Positions 8,645 through 17,096 of a stretch of 37,015 nucleotides of DNA are shown here, piece by piece; within the stretch, counting starts at the first letter, position 1, and every line of letters starts with the position of its first letter. The notes under the pieces were generated by a model. It was given only the letters and a program-made list of their open reading frames with translations, had not been told where the DNA came from and ran no database searches. Both the position numbers and the translations under genes were made by a program. This stretch comes from Candidatus Poribacteria bacterium. GTDB taxonomy: Bacteria; Poribacteria; WGA-4E; WGA-3G. The DNA lies in assembly GCA_028824685.1 (NCBI GenBank), contig JAPPCZ010000099.1, positions 1 to 37,015 of the forward strand, written 5' to 3'.

Positions 8645-8659
8645 AATTTTGAGGAACTT

Positions 8660-8842
8660 GTGTATTATATTGGTAAAACTTTAGAACTTATGGGTATAGT
8701 ATGTTTAGGTGCTGCACTCTATTTAGGCCTTTTCAACCCTTTTGGGTATAGTGAAGCCCAAGCCATGGGTGCTGAGATGGGTTTCTTGGTCCTGGGTATT
8801 ATCGTCTTTTTCGTTGGAAGACTTATTGAAAAACAACATTAG
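8660..8842 (+). CDS. Small two-helix membrane protein
   Basis: The preferred product has 60 residues and two hydrophobic helices (LMGIVCLGAALYLGLF and MGFLVLGIIVFFVGRLI) joined by a short loop, and ends in a charged IEKQH tail. I do not recognise a named family. The frame is open from 8609, but that ATG lies inside the hairpin at 8596-8644 and has no ribosome site. GTG 8660 follows GAGGA (8651-8655) and gives a start directly before the first helix. ATG 8690 is a further option. It lies 75 bases after the CBM9-like gene on the same strand. Function unknown. Confidence 0.5.
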   Translation: MYYIGKTLELMGIVCLGAALYLGLFNPFGYSEAQAMGAEMGFLVLGIIVFFVGRLIEKQH

Positions 8843-8956
8843 AAATTATCGCTTATTCTCCTCTAACTTAGCAGACACTGAACAAATCTTGTCTGTTTTG
8901 ATATTCCATAACATAAAAATCGCAACTATAATTTTCAACAACATTTGTACTCCCGC

Positions 8957-10048
8957 TTACTCTACCTGTGGAGATGATGGGTTAGTAAGTCGGTTAGCAT
9001 TGGCATATCCGTAAACAGGAATCCGAATCGGCGTAGAAGTTGCTGAGGTGGTAATGTAAATTTCTTCGCGTAACAGAGATGGCGATTTGGAAACATCCCA
9101 AGATACTTTGAGCCATCTTTGGTAATGTGATGGATGCATTTTGGTTTTTACCGTTTTAGATATATCAACAACTTTTAAATAATTGGGTACCTGAATACCT
9201 AATATTTTAAATTCAGTTTTCGCAGAGAGTGTGAATTCCAAAGATGGTGTGGTTTTAGCATTTACTGCACCATAGGAGAGACTTTCTGGTTTAACTTTCA
9301 CAGGTCCTACAATTCTTGCTACAATAGGTAACGTTAGAGTTCGCTCATTTGGAAAAGTTACTGAGAGTAAAGCGGAAAAGGGTTCGCCAACATTATAGTG
9401 ATGAGTTGTCCGATTAACCACACCATCTTTTTTTGAAACTTGCAATTGAATCGTGATAATAAAACACTCTGAACTCGGATCGGGTGCCATCTCCCATGTT
9501 AACATCGGAGTTTCAGACGGTAGGAGACGGATCTCTTGTTGATTGAGTGGCGCATTGACACACAGCTTAACCCGTTTCTCATAAAGTGTCTCAGGTAAAA
9601 TTTCTCCGAAATCACATACCTCTGCACTTAACGTAGCAAACCGTTTTGCTGTTGCGACAATTGTCAAATAGACTTGTGGTGTTTTTGGACTATCTGTAAA
9701 AAGAATCGCAGTTGCTGAAGCCGTATCATCAGGTAGCATTTGTGGATCAAGAAGCACCTTGAACGTTTCTTCAATATTTGGCGAAATCACCTTTGGTCCT
9801 TGAATCTCAGCGTAACTGCACCCCGTTTGGATTTTGCTAATATGAAGCGGACTTTTTCCTATGTTTCGTGCCGAGACTGTTTTTGTTACTTGTCCTTCCC
9901 ATTCAGGAACTGTCCCAAAGTCAAGTCGTTCTTGAGAGAAAACTAACTTCCCCGGAAATTCTCTTTGATTATTGACTAAAATGATTATTAACCCTGAAAT
10001 TAGCAGTGCGGGAATGATAATTGTTGTGAGAATTTTGCGTCTTGACAT
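8957..10048 (-). CDS. DUF1573-like membrane-anchored protein
   Basis: From ATG 10048 the product has 363 residues. It opens with SRRK and a single membrane helix (ILTTIIIPALLISGLIIILV). The exported part starts with a DUF1573/ASH-like immunoglobulin fold: LDFGTVPEWEGQVTKTVSARNIG, then SPLHISKIQTGC, then SPNIEETFKVLLDP. A second related beta-domain appears around VCDFGEILPETLYEKRVKLCVN and a third near LSYGAVNAKTTPSLEFTLSA. Proteins of this class are exported and usually of unknown role. Earlier in-frame starts at 10081 (ATG) and 10099 (TTG) have no better ribosome site; GATAAGG lies very near ATG 10048, so the exact start is uncertain. It converges on the small membrane protein gene and diverges from the sulfotransferase gene. 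Confidence 0.65.
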   Translation of the reverse strand: MSRRKILTTIIIPALLISGLIIILVNNQREFPGKLVFSQERLDFGTVPEWEGQVTKTVSARNIGKSPLHISKIQTGCSYAEIQGPKVISPNIEETFKVLLDPQMLPDDTASATAILFTDSPKTPQVYLTIVATAKRFATLSAEVCDFGEILPETLYEKRVKLCVNAPLNQQEIRLLPSETPMLTWEMAPDPSSECFIITIQLQVSKKDGVVNRTTHHYNVGEPFSALLSVTFPNERTLTLPIVARIVGPVKVKPESLSYGAVNAKTTPSLEFTLSAKTEFKILGIQVPNYLKVVDISKTVKTKMHPSHYQRWLKVSWDVSKSPSLLREEIYITTSATSTPIRIPVYGYANANRLTNPSSPQVE

Positions 10049-10166
10049 AGCCTTATCTATGGTGTTGTCCCGGTCTCCCATCGTTTCTGAACATAACAAT
10101 GTAATTAGCGTAGATTTGTAGTATACCTTACTGCCTTGTCTCTGTCTACTACAACCTTCTAAATAC

Positions 10167-10195
10167 TTGACTCCTAAAATGTAAAAAGATATTAT
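10167..10195 (+). promoter_or_regulatory. Sigma-70-type promoter for the sulfotransferase-like gene
   Basis: TTGACT (10167-10172) and TATTAT (10190-10195) are 17 bases apart and lie 22 bases before the ATG at 10217, which would leave a short leader containing TTAGGAA. Confidence 0.45.
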
Positions 10196-10216
10196 ATAAA
10201 CAGATTAGGAATTTAT

Positions 10217-10945
10217 ATGCAAACGCAACGAATTTGTCTTTGGTCGGGACCACGGAACATTTCAACGGCATTAATGTATGCTTTCGGGCAACGAAGCGAT
10301 ACCGAAATCATTGATGAACCGTTGTATGCACACTATCTTCACGTTACGGGTGCAGCGCATCCCAGTCGGGAAGAGGTTATGGCATCCATGCAAACTGATG
10401 GCGCTGCAGTCATTCGTGACGTTATTCTTGGACCTTGTACTAAGCCTGTCCTGTTTATGAAGCAGATGGCGCACCATCTCGTTGATATTGACAGATCTTT
10501 TATGCGGGAAACAGTAAATATATTGCTCATTCGTGATCCGAAGGAGATGCTTCCGTCTTTAGCGAAAGTAATTGGTATTCCGACGTTGAAGGATACCGGT
10601 TTAAAGATACAATCGGAATTGTTGATGAAATTGCGAGAGATGGGACAATCGCCTCCCATTTTGGACGCGCGGGAATTATTACTTGCTCCGAGAGATGTAT
10701 TGTCAATATTATGTGATCGATTGAGGTTCCCATTTGAGGAATCGATGTTGTCGTGGCCTCGCGGTGGAAATCTGGCGGATGGTGTTTGGGCACCACATTG
10801 GTACCATAATGTGCATCAAAGTGTGAGTTTTGTGCCTTATCAACCGAAGAAGGAACCGTTTCCTGAGACGTTGGAAGGTGTGTTATCGGAGTGTTTGCCG
10901 TATTATGATGTCCTACGTGCCGATGCGATTTGTGGTGATTCGTGA
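10217..10945 (+). CDS. Sulfotransferase-family protein
   Basis: The 242-residue protein opens with RICLWSGPRNISTALMYAFGQR. WSGPRNIST is the phosphosulfate-binding loop of a P-loop sulfotransferase group common in bacteria and fungi. A second motif, ILLIRDPKEMLPSLAKVIG, matches the 3'-phosphate-binding strand and helix (RDP...S). The C-terminal WPRGGNLADGVWAPHWYHNVHQS segment is also characteristic of this group. The acceptor substrate is unknown. Membership in the fold is clear, but members of this sub-group have not all been shown to use PAPS, so the reaction is inference. The gene stands alone between a divergent DUF1573-like gene and a convergent MauE-like gene. Confidence 0.8.
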   Translation: MQTQRICLWSGPRNISTALMYAFGQRSDTEIIDEPLYAHYLHVTGAAHPSREEVMASMQTDGAAVIRDVILGPCTKPVLFMKQMAHHLVDIDRSFMRETVNILLIRDPKEMLPSLAKVIGIPTLKDTGLKIQSELLMKLREMGQSPPILDARELLLAPRDVLSILCDRLRFPFEESMLSWPRGGNLADGVWAPHWYHNVHQSVSFVPYQPKKEPFPETLEGVLSECLPYYDVLRADAICGDS

Positions 10946-10963
10946 AGACCTCCCATCAAAACA

Positions 10964-11452
10964 TTAAGTTTCATAGCGTTGCATCTGATGGATTAACGAT
11001 TCCAGACCATATCCTCGTTGTGATGAACGCGCCGTCCTAAAACTCACTACCGCTAATACGACATTTGAGAAAACCAACATCCAATTAGGTGTTGAGACCG
11101 TAAGCCTTAAGTTTTCTAATAAACTAAAAAGAAAATTGGTGCAGCCACAATCCGTTATAGGCAGTTTTTGCAACAACACGTTTGTCAATGCAGCCGCAAA
11201 TATTAGAAAAAGGAGCGATGCAAGGATACCCGCACCTCTGGAAAAATAACCGATGCTTAATGCTATACCCAACGTTATCTCTGCCGAGACTAATAGGTAA
11301 CTAATTGGTTTTACCAGTGCTGTCGGCAACATCTGATAACTAACTACAGCGGTAACAAAAGCACTAAAATCAGCAAGTTTAGCAATACCCGCGAAAAAGA
11401 GGATTGTCCCAAGAATTATTCTTAGCACTGTCACCAACAGTAGTATTATCAT
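10964..11452 (-). CDS. MauE/DoxX-like membrane protein
   Basis: This 162-residue protein has four predicted membrane helices. LRIILGTILFFAGIAKLADFSAF is the opening motif of the MauE/DoxX superfamily, followed by MLP and VSAEITLGIAL. A CGC motif (TDCGCTNF) follows the third helix, as in MauE-type proteins that are tied to disulfide or electron handling. Its ATG overlaps the rhodanese stop codon (ATGA), making it the last gene of a tightly packed three-gene unit. A partner role with the rhodanese in periplasmic thiol or sulfur chemistry is inferred. Confidence 0.8.
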   Translation of the reverse strand: MIILLLVTVLRIILGTILFFAGIAKLADFSAFVTAVVSYQMLPTALVKPISYLLVSAEITLGIALSIGYFSRGAGILASLLFLIFAAALTNVLLQKLPITDCGCTNFLFSLLENLRLTVSTPNWMLVFSNVVLAVVSFRTARSSQRGYGLESLIHQMQRYET

Positions 11453-11958
11453 TTAGTTTCCAATGGGTATCCTAATGCCTGCCAACCTCTTAGTCCACGT
11501 GGAAAAAACTTCACATTTCGGTAGCCGCTCGCTAATAGAACATTCATCAATTGATAAGCATTTGGACATTCAATACCTCCACAATACGTAATCAGAAGCA
11601 CTTCTTTGTCTGTTGGCAAGACAGGTAGAGTCTGTTTCACGCGGTTGACGGGGACGTTCACGGCACTTGGAATGTGTCCTCGTCTGAAGTTGGCTGCAGA
11701 ACGTGTGTCCACAAAAACTGCTTTTCCCTGCTTCCAAATTTGGTGTACTTCGGGAAAATCAACTTGCAGAGAGGTGGCACTTGGAACATGGGAAGTAGAG
11801 GAAAAGAGTCCAAATCCATCTACCCCCCAGAGCGTTAAGGCTCCAAAACCGATCCAAACGCAGACAATGAGAGATTCCTTAAAAATTTGCTGCAATGTCC
11901 TACGTTCAACTCTGTTATGTGTGTTGCTATGAGATTGTTTTAGAAAACTGTGCATCAT
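11449..11958 (-). CDS. Membrane-anchored rhodanese-domain protein
   Basis: The 169-residue protein has one N-terminal membrane helix (LIVCVWIGFGALTLWGVDGF, about residues 30-50) and then a single rhodanese domain. Signatures are AVFVDTRSAANFRRGHIPSA, the active-site loop YCGGIECPNA with the catalytic cysteine, and GYRNVKFFPRGLRGWQALGYP at the end. The domain should lie outside the cytoplasm. Rhodaneses move sulfane sulfur from donor to thiol acceptors. It overlaps both neighbours by ATGA junctions, the LamG/DUF1080-like gene upstream and the MauE-like gene downstream, so the three are almost certainly translated together. Confidence 0.88.
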   Translation of the reverse strand: MMHSFLKQSHSNTHNRVERRTLQQIFKESLIVCVWIGFGALTLWGVDGFGLFSSTSHVPSATSLQVDFPEVHQIWKQGKAVFVDTRSAANFRRGHIPSAVNVPVNRVKQTLPVLPTDKEVLLITYCGGIECPNAYQLMNVLLASGYRNVKFFPRGLRGWQALGYPLETK

Positions 11959-12695
11959 CTTCGCTTAAGTTGTGCCCAAGTTGATGTTACTTTTACCTCT
12001 GGAGAAACATTTAATCCTGAAATTGTGAACGAGTCGACCCATCCCTCACCAACCCATTCATTTGCGATATTGATTCCTTCTACGACAAATCCGAGGATTT
12101 CAATTCTATTGAAGTTTCGATCTTGAAATTTTGCTCGAAATTCACCATCCGCGAACAGTAGAAAATCACCTGAATTAAAATGTAATTCCATCTCTGTCAA
12201 AATATCGGTGTCCCATCTTACACGAGGTTCCCGAGATAATCGATACTGAAATGGGTGGCTACTCCCTTTACCATCAAAACGTCTTGCTCTAATTTCGTCT
12301 GGAAAGAATATATAAAAAAATGGATCTTCTTCAAGCGTATCGGGAAAATGTCGTCCTACACAAAAACCGAACCGTATCTTGTCACCACCGAAATTCTTAA
12401 TTTTAACTGTAAAGTCTCGATAAGGGGCAGGGAATGCAATGAGTTGGTAGAGATCATATTGCGCCTCCCAATCTCGGTTAACTTCTACGCGTAAAAAACC
12501 ATCGTCCACCTTCCATACTCTATTGTCACCTACGGAGTGCCACGCGTCTGGATTCTCGGTATCAAAATCGTCGTGCCAGGTTGCTGCAAAGATAGGGCAG
12601 TTGATTGTGACATAAACCACTACCAATATCTTTAAGAGGATTCGAGTCGGTTTGTTGTTTAGCATAAATAGGTTTTGAAAATAGCGCGAATACAT
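11955..12695 (-). CDS. Secreted LamG/DUF1080-like beta-sandwich protein
   Basis: This protein of 246 residues has a signal peptide (hydrophobic core KILVVVYVTINCPIFAA) followed by a concanavalin-like beta-sandwich of the kind seen in DUF1080 or LamG domains. WHDDFDTENPDAWHSVGDN opens the domain, WKVDDGFLRVEV follows, and the last strand is VDSFTISG. It is a paralogue of the product of 13539-14222: both share W(H/Q)DDFD, the W(K/R)(V/I) strand, LF.(D/N)(G/D)E, the V(D)..TISGL.VSP end and a TW..LKR terminus. It is the first gene of an overlapping unit with the rhodanese and MauE-like genes. ATG 12695 follows AAGG; ATG 12665 is an alternative. Ligand unknown. Confidence 0.6.
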   Translation of the reverse strand: MYSRYFQNLFMLNNKPTRILLKILVVVYVTINCPIFAATWHDDFDTENPDAWHSVGDNRVWKVDDGFLRVEVNRDWEAQYDLYQLIAFPAPYRDFTVKIKNFGGDKIRFGFCVGRHFPDTLEEDPFFYIFFPDEIRARRFDGKGSSHPFQYRLSREPRVRWDTDILTEMELHFNSGDFLLFADGEFRAKFQDRNFNRIEILGFVVEGINIANEWVGEGWVDSFTISGLNVSPEVKVTSTWAQLKRR

Positions 12696-12758
12696 GAGGC
12701 CTTGCGTAATAATATCATGGCAATTATAGTAAAATCTAATTAACTAAACCTTCGGTGA

Positions 12759-13517
12759 CTATCTTTGTGTAGAAGCATCTCTGATTTTTATGCAGTCGTA
12801 CCATCGGTGTGTCCGCTTTCCTCTTCGACTGATCACACCGGGTTTTCGCTCAACGGGAGAACTGAAGTCTCTATCTTTTTGTGTCAAAACATTCCAGTCG
12901 GGTGGAAACCATGTTCGGAGGGTTTTACAGTGCACTTCAAGGTCTTCACCTTCCCAGCCACCAGTTTTGTAATACATCGGACAAATCCATCTTTCTCTTC
13001 CCCGAGCGTACTGCCGCCATCCCATCACAGAGGCTTGTGATCGGATAATATTCCCATCGCGCCAGTGCCGCTCAATCCCACTCCACGGGTAGCCTGTAGT
13101 CCCAGTTCCTCGATTAATTTCACTCCACCCAAGATCGTCGTGGAGCGTAATATAGGAGACATTCGTCCCCCAAGGTGTCTTGTCGTCGGCAAAGCCCCAC
13201 TTCTGTCGGCGGTACCAATGTAACGCACCTGGAATTTTTGACTTGGATACAACAGCGTTCTCAATGGTTTCTATAATGTCAAAAAATCCTCTATTGTTGT
13301 ACGGATTATGCACATTGCAGAGTGTTAAGGAGTTCACTTCGGGACCGAACCACTTTCCGTTTTTACCGGGTGTTCTATAATATGCCCCAGATGCCGCAGG
13401 TTCAGCCCGTTCGCTCGGATTCAATTTTGCCTTCGCAAATGTGCTCCAGAACACCACGCCTAAAACTGCTAATAGCAAAAAGACATTAAAAAATATATCC
13501 AAATTCTTCCGTAACAT
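12759..13517 (-). CDS. Membrane-anchored protein of unknown family
   Basis: The 252-residue product has one N-terminal membrane helix (FFNVFLLLAVLGVVFWSTFA, about residues 9-28). The exported part is rich in Trp, Arg, Gly and Tyr with no domain I recognise. It contains spaced cysteines (LCNVHN, WICPMYY, VHCKTL, YDCIKI) that could form disulfides. The N-terminus resembles a pilin-type helix in being short and basic before the core, but no pre-pilin cleavage site (G-F-[ST]-x-x-E) is visible, so that idea is weak. It lies between two paralogous secreted beta-sandwich genes on the same strand and may share a transcript with them. Confidence 0.55.
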   Translation of the reverse strand: MLRKNLDIFFNVFLLLAVLGVVFWSTFAKAKLNPSERAEPAASGAYYRTPGKNGKWFGPEVNSLTLCNVHNPYNNRGFFDIIETIENAVVSKSKIPGALHWYRRQKWGFADDKTPWGTNVSYITLHDDLGWSEINRGTGTTGYPWSGIERHWRDGNIIRSQASVMGWRQYARGRERWICPMYYKTGGWEGEDLEVHCKTLRTWFPPDWNVLTQKDRDFSSPVERKPGVISRRGKRTHRWYDCIKIRDASTQR

Positions 13518-13538
13518 TATTTCTCTTATTTTTTAGGA

Positions 13539-14222
13539 CTATTCCCGTTTTAGGTGTCCCCATGTCGTTGTTAATTTTTGTTTTGGTGAGACTGGAAGTC
13601 CGGAAATAGTAATCTTATCAACCCATGCTGTGCCTGTGTTAACCATATCCGTAACATATCCAACGAGGACAAGACCGATAATATCAATTTTCGGTAAGTT
13701 CGCGTCTCTAAAATCCATGCGCGCTTCGTCATTTCCAAATAGCTGGAATCTGCCGCCATCAAAGTGGAGCACCATCTCGTTGAGTACATCTGTGCCCCAG
13801 CGTTTGCCAGGACCGAGAAACACTTTGCCATCCCTTGACGCCTGCATATCATTTGTAAAAAAAAGGTAATAACCTATTTCCTCTATCTCCCCATCATCAT
13901 TTAAGAAATGTTTCCCAAGTGCTATGCCGAATTTAATATCTCCCGCTGCGCCGATATTATCAATCTTAATTGTTATGTTATCGTAAGGTCCAGAGAATTC
14001 TGTAAATTGGTAAAGTTCAAATATTGTATACCACTGTTTTTGTGTCTCTATTTTTGCTCTTAAAAATCCTGCCTCAATCCGCCATACAGAATCGCTTCCC
14101 TGCAATTGCCAGTTGTCTTCTGTTGCTTGATCAAAGTCATCTTGCCACGTAACAGCAGCTGCACTTCCTTGAAAAATAGTGAAAGCATAAATCGTGATAA
14201 GTATTTTAAAGACGTTTGTCAT
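13539..14222 (-). CDS. Secreted LamG/DUF1080-like protein, paralogue
   Basis: From ATG 14222 the product has 227 residues. A signal peptide (VFKILITIYAFTIFQGSAAA) leads into a domain beginning VTWQDDFDQATEDNWQLQG and ending VDKITISGLPVSP. It parallels the protein encoded at 11955-12695 across its full length, including the TW..LKR end. The frame extends to a TTG at 14321, which would overlap hicB and place about 33 charged residues ahead of the signal peptide, so the later ATG is preferred although no good Shine-Dalgarno precedes it. Role unknown; its paralogue sits with a rhodanese and MauE-like gene. Confidence 0.6.
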   Translation of the reverse strand: MTNVFKILITIYAFTIFQGSAAAVTWQDDFDQATEDNWQLQGSDSVWRIEAGFLRAKIETQKQWYTIFELYQFTEFSGPYDNITIKIDNIGAAGDIKFGIALGKHFLNDDGEIEEIGYYLFFTNDMQASRDGKVFLGPGKRWGTDVLNEMVLHFDGGRFQLFGNDEARMDFRDANLPKIDIIGLVLVGYVTDMVNTGTAWVDKITISGLPVSPKQKLTTTWGHLKRE

Positions 14223-14301
14223 GTTTTCATTGGTTGGGATAGAAAATTTGATTAGGTATGTGAGGGACAGAAACCTTTGCCTGATCACTTCAGCAATTTT
14301 C

Positions 14302-14553
14302 TTAGACTCTCTGCCAAGCAATTTTTAACATCTCGTTAGCGTAATCCTGACCAGATGTTGGTAAAGGTAGGGTTTTTCCCTCGTGCTGGTATTGCTCAAT
14401 TATCTCCTCAACGATGTTGCACAGTTCTGAAAACACCTCTTGTTCATTATTACCATGACATCCACCATAAAAGAGACCTGGACAACTACCAACATAGCAC
14501 TGATCTTCATCAGACCATTCAACAATTTTTACGTAACGGGTACTTGGTTTCAT
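14302..14553 (-). CDS. hicB: HicB-like antitoxin
   Basis: The 83-residue protein fits the HicB partial RNase-H-like domain: KIVEWSDEDQCYVGSCPGLFYGGCHGNNEQEVFSEL matches the usual beta-strands and the W..ED..Y.G.CP....G.G.....E pattern, followed by a helix. The C-terminus (DYANEMLKIAWQRV) is short, with no recognisable DNA-binding domain, so operator binding may need a different surface or be absent. The ATG overlaps the hicA stop (ATGA). HicB normally masks the HicA toxin and represses the operon. Confidence 0.82.
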   Translation of the reverse strand: MKPSTRYVKIVEWSDEDQCYVGSCPGLFYGGCHGNNEQEVFSELCNIVEEIIEQYQHEGKTLPLPTSGQDYANEMLKIAWQRV

Positions 14554-14747
14554 TTTTTTGATTCCTCAATAGCTGCTTTAACAGCCTTTTCTTGATAGTG
14601 TTTTGCGTCCGATCTGAGTTGACCGGAAAGTACGACAAACTTAGAAACTTCGGGATGCACAAATTTTCTGTGACTTCCCCTTCCTCCACGGTTTACAAAT
14701 CCAGCGGCTTCAAGATCTTTTATGAGTTCTCTAATTTTACGAGGCAT
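14550..14747 (-). CDS. hicA: HicA-like mRNA interferase toxin
   Basis: At 65 residues this is a typical HicA with the dsRBD-like fold: IRELIKDLEAAGFVNRGGRGSHRKFVHP. The conserved histidine of GSH is the catalytic residue of HicA ribonucleases. Toxin-first order with a four-base overlap onto hicB is the usual arrangement. Both cognate genes look intact. The pair sits between a secreted protein gene and a large exported protein gene, with no other defence gene nearby. Confidence 0.87.
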   Translation of the reverse strand: MPRKIRELIKDLEAAGFVNRGGRGSHRKFVHPEVSKFVVLSGQLRSDAKHYQEKAVKAAIEESKK

Positions 14748-14776
14748 GTTTCAAATTTAGATTATGTCCATCCATT

Positions 14777-16912
14777 TTATTTTTTTAAATTCGTGGATGA
14801 GACAACAAACGGTGTGCCATCTGCCTTTCCAAGATGGATGCGATGTGTATTATCACTACAAACTGGAATTGTAACCTCTTTCTGAATATGTACACGCTGA
14901 TAAATTCCTGTGTCTCTTTCGAACACCGATTTAACAGCACGAATATGTAACTGATAACGTTCCTGAGTCAAATTTGAAAACGAAAATTTGCCCTGCGCGT
15001 CTGTTTCTGTTTCAAAGCGATCTAAGGTTAATGACATATCATATTTGTTCAATTCCCACGGATACCATGAGCGCGATACCAAAGCGTGCTGCACAGGTTC
15101 ACCCGTGTCTGCCCAAAGCACTTGTCCCTTTAATTCCACCGTTGGTTTATCCGCAACGATGAAAACTTCTCTGCCATTTGCAGATGCTTTCGCGTCCATT
15201 TCAGTCGCAGCAATACCTTCTCCCGTAATATAGAGTTTATACTTTTCCTCAAAGAGACCATCCAACACAAAAGTCGTTTCCGTTACAGGAAATTGTTTGG
15301 ACATGAGTGGTCTGTTCAGCATTAGAGGATTTAACGTTGGCACCATGCTGGTATTTTCGGAAAAAACCTTCACTTCATAATATCCATCTGATGGAATATC
15401 AACGGGAAAGATAATGCGTCCTTTAATAGCATACCCTTTTTGGAGCGGAACAATCAACGGGTCTTTTCCGATTTTTACATTTGGATATACCCTTGAAAGG
15501 TAACTTTTTTTTGAAACTTCAACGGAAAGAAGGTGCGGTTCTGTGTGTAGCAGCTGCATTCGAAAAGCACCGTTTACATCCGTTTGTGTCATGGTAAGGA
15601 TCGCACCGTGTCCTTTTGGGTTTTCGCTTTGGCGAACTGCATAGAGATTCGCTTCTGCAATAGGACTTTGCTGTATATCAACAACTTTGCCGTGCAACGT
15701 ATTCATTTGTGGCAAGCGGATTTTTAGATGTTTTTTGCTTTGTGGATTGACCGACTCTAAAAATGCTATAATAACATCATCTCGGGAAATTGTCAAACTG
15801 TATTCAATCGGATGGAGTTCAGAAAAGAGAAAATTGCCATCACCGTCAGTTTGCACAGTGTGTTCAGGTTGTGCTGCAGCGCGAAAAAAGTCGGCAGACC
15901 TGTTGTGCATTTTCAACCGCACCGTGAGTCCATCAGCTGTGTAAGGCATTTTTTTTCCCGTGGAGATCTTGCCATGCAGAGAAAGGAAAGGTTTAAGTGA
16001 AAGTTCACCTAAATCATATACATTTTTATTAGGGGACAACTCCCATCGCCAACGGTGCGTTTGATACCGTGGATGTGAGGCTATTACTGTGAAGGCATAG
16101 TAGATATCGGAATCATTTGGTATTGTGAGGCGAAATTCACCGTTTGTGTTTGTTTCTGTAGAGTGTGCAAACGAACTTTCAGGATAGACGGTATCCTTCA
16201 CTTCGGAAGCAACACTAATAACTACATTAGAGATAGGTTGCTTATTTTTAGCAGCAACGAAACGCCCTTGAAGGGATGCTCCCGGTTTTAAAAGCATCTC
16301 TACACCGCCGACATGACCTCCTGGATAAACGGGCACTACGGGAGAATCGGATATAGCGAATACATAACCGTCAAAAGCATCAACGATAACGTAGCGTCCC
16401 GACAACAGATTTTTGACCTCAAAATATCCATTAGATACCTCTCCGCGATATTTCTTTTCTATCCATTCATCGTCATGTGTGAGGAGGCCAATCTGGACCT
16501 CACCTGTAATCGGTAGCGGAAGTTTGTTATCAGAATCAAGCAGAAAGCCCGAAATAATCCCTGTGCCTTCAATGGTAAAATCGGCATTAACAACAGATTC
16601 TTCAGTGATTGTTACTTCGCGTTGTGCAAGTAATGTGCTGAGGTGTCGGACTTTTATATCCCAAGTGCCAGCAAGGAGGTTTGTTAGTGAAAACTGCCCA
16701 CCAGAATCAGTTTTGGCAGCGTAAGTTATGTTGTCTGTTTGGGCAACTGCTGAGATGGTATACCCAGTGAGCGGGTTATTCTGGTTGTCTGTTACCTGTC
16801 CCTGAATTGTGCCAAACTGGACATTGGAATTCTCTTGGGATTTACAGATTTCAATAAAAGGCACGAAGCATAACCAGAGCAGGACAGAACATATAAGAAT
16901 AGTGTTTCGCAT
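14777..16912 (-). CDS. Large exported protein of CarboxypepD_reg-like modules
   Basis: From ATG 16912 the protein has 711 residues. It starts with a signal peptide (NTILICSVLLWLCFVPFIE) and then a string of transthyretin-like/carboxypeptidase-regulatory-like modules. Each opens with a G.V.D....P..G..... strand and closes with a G.F.(L/F)..L..G.Y.(I/L) strand. Clear modules begin at GTIQGQVTDNQNNPLTGY, GTGIISGFLLDSDNKLP, GASLQGRFVAAKNKQP, LHGKVVDIQQSPIAEA and LKGQVLWADTGEPVQHA, suggesting six or seven in all. No catalytic domain is evident. Such modules usually serve as surface adhesion or scaffold units. The frame reaches TTG 16933, but ATG 16912 starts right at the signal peptide. Confidence 0.75.
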   Translation of the reverse strand: MRNTILICSVLLWLCFVPFIEICKSQENSNVQFGTIQGQVTDNQNNPLTGYTISAVAQTDNITYAAKTDSGGQFSLTNLLAGTWDIKVRHLSTLLAQREVTITEESVVNADFTIEGTGIISGFLLDSDNKLPLPITGEVQIGLLTHDDEWIEKKYRGEVSNGYFEVKNLLSGRYVIVDAFDGYVFAISDSPVVPVYPGGHVGGVEMLLKPGASLQGRFVAAKNKQPISNVVISVASEVKDTVYPESSFAHSTETNTNGEFRLTIPNDSDIYYAFTVIASHPRYQTHRWRWELSPNKNVYDLGELSLKPFLSLHGKISTGKKMPYTADGLTVRLKMHNRSADFFRAAAQPEHTVQTDGDGNFLFSELHPIEYSLTISRDDVIIAFLESVNPQSKKHLKIRLPQMNTLHGKVVDIQQSPIAEANLYAVRQSENPKGHGAILTMTQTDVNGAFRMQLLHTEPHLLSVEVSKKSYLSRVYPNVKIGKDPLIVPLQKGYAIKGRIIFPVDIPSDGYYEVKVFSENTSMVPTLNPLMLNRPLMSKQFPVTETTFVLDGLFEEKYKLYITGEGIAATEMDAKASANGREVFIVADKPTVELKGQVLWADTGEPVQHALVSRSWYPWELNKYDMSLTLDRFETETDAQGKFSFSNLTQERYQLHIRAVKSVFERDTGIYQRVHIQKEVTIPVCSDNTHRIHLGKADGTPFVVSSTNLKK

Positions 16913-17096
16913 AGGGTTATGACCGCTTAACAATTGGTGATCTATGGTTGTTGTCTAAATCTGAGTCACTAAAACAATAATAGTGTGAATTAACGAACAA
17001 TATGCGCTTGGTATCGGCTAAGGTAAGGTTGGACAATCTTGAATTGCATATCTGCAATCAGTCTGCTTAAAGCATAGTCTATCTACGAAAAAGAAT

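Noticed and set aside
8609..8659. Extended N-terminus of the small membrane protein from ATG 8609
   Set aside because: The ATG has no ribosome site and the stretch is occupied by a perfect 14-base hairpin; GTG 8660 follows GAGGA.
12759..13517. Type IV pilin-like or pseudopilin protein
   Set aside because: The N-terminal helix is suggestive, but no pre-pilin peptidase site or conserved Glu at the fifth position is seen.
14302..14747. Defence island around hicAB
   Set aside because: Neighbours are secreted or lipoprotein genes; no restriction, CRISPR, nuclease or phage-defence gene is present.
14870..14876. TGTAACC on the plus strand, like the ECF upstream box
   Set aside because: It lies within the large exported protein gene on the opposite strand, lacks the TTTT run and the downstream box, and has no gene after it in the right direction.
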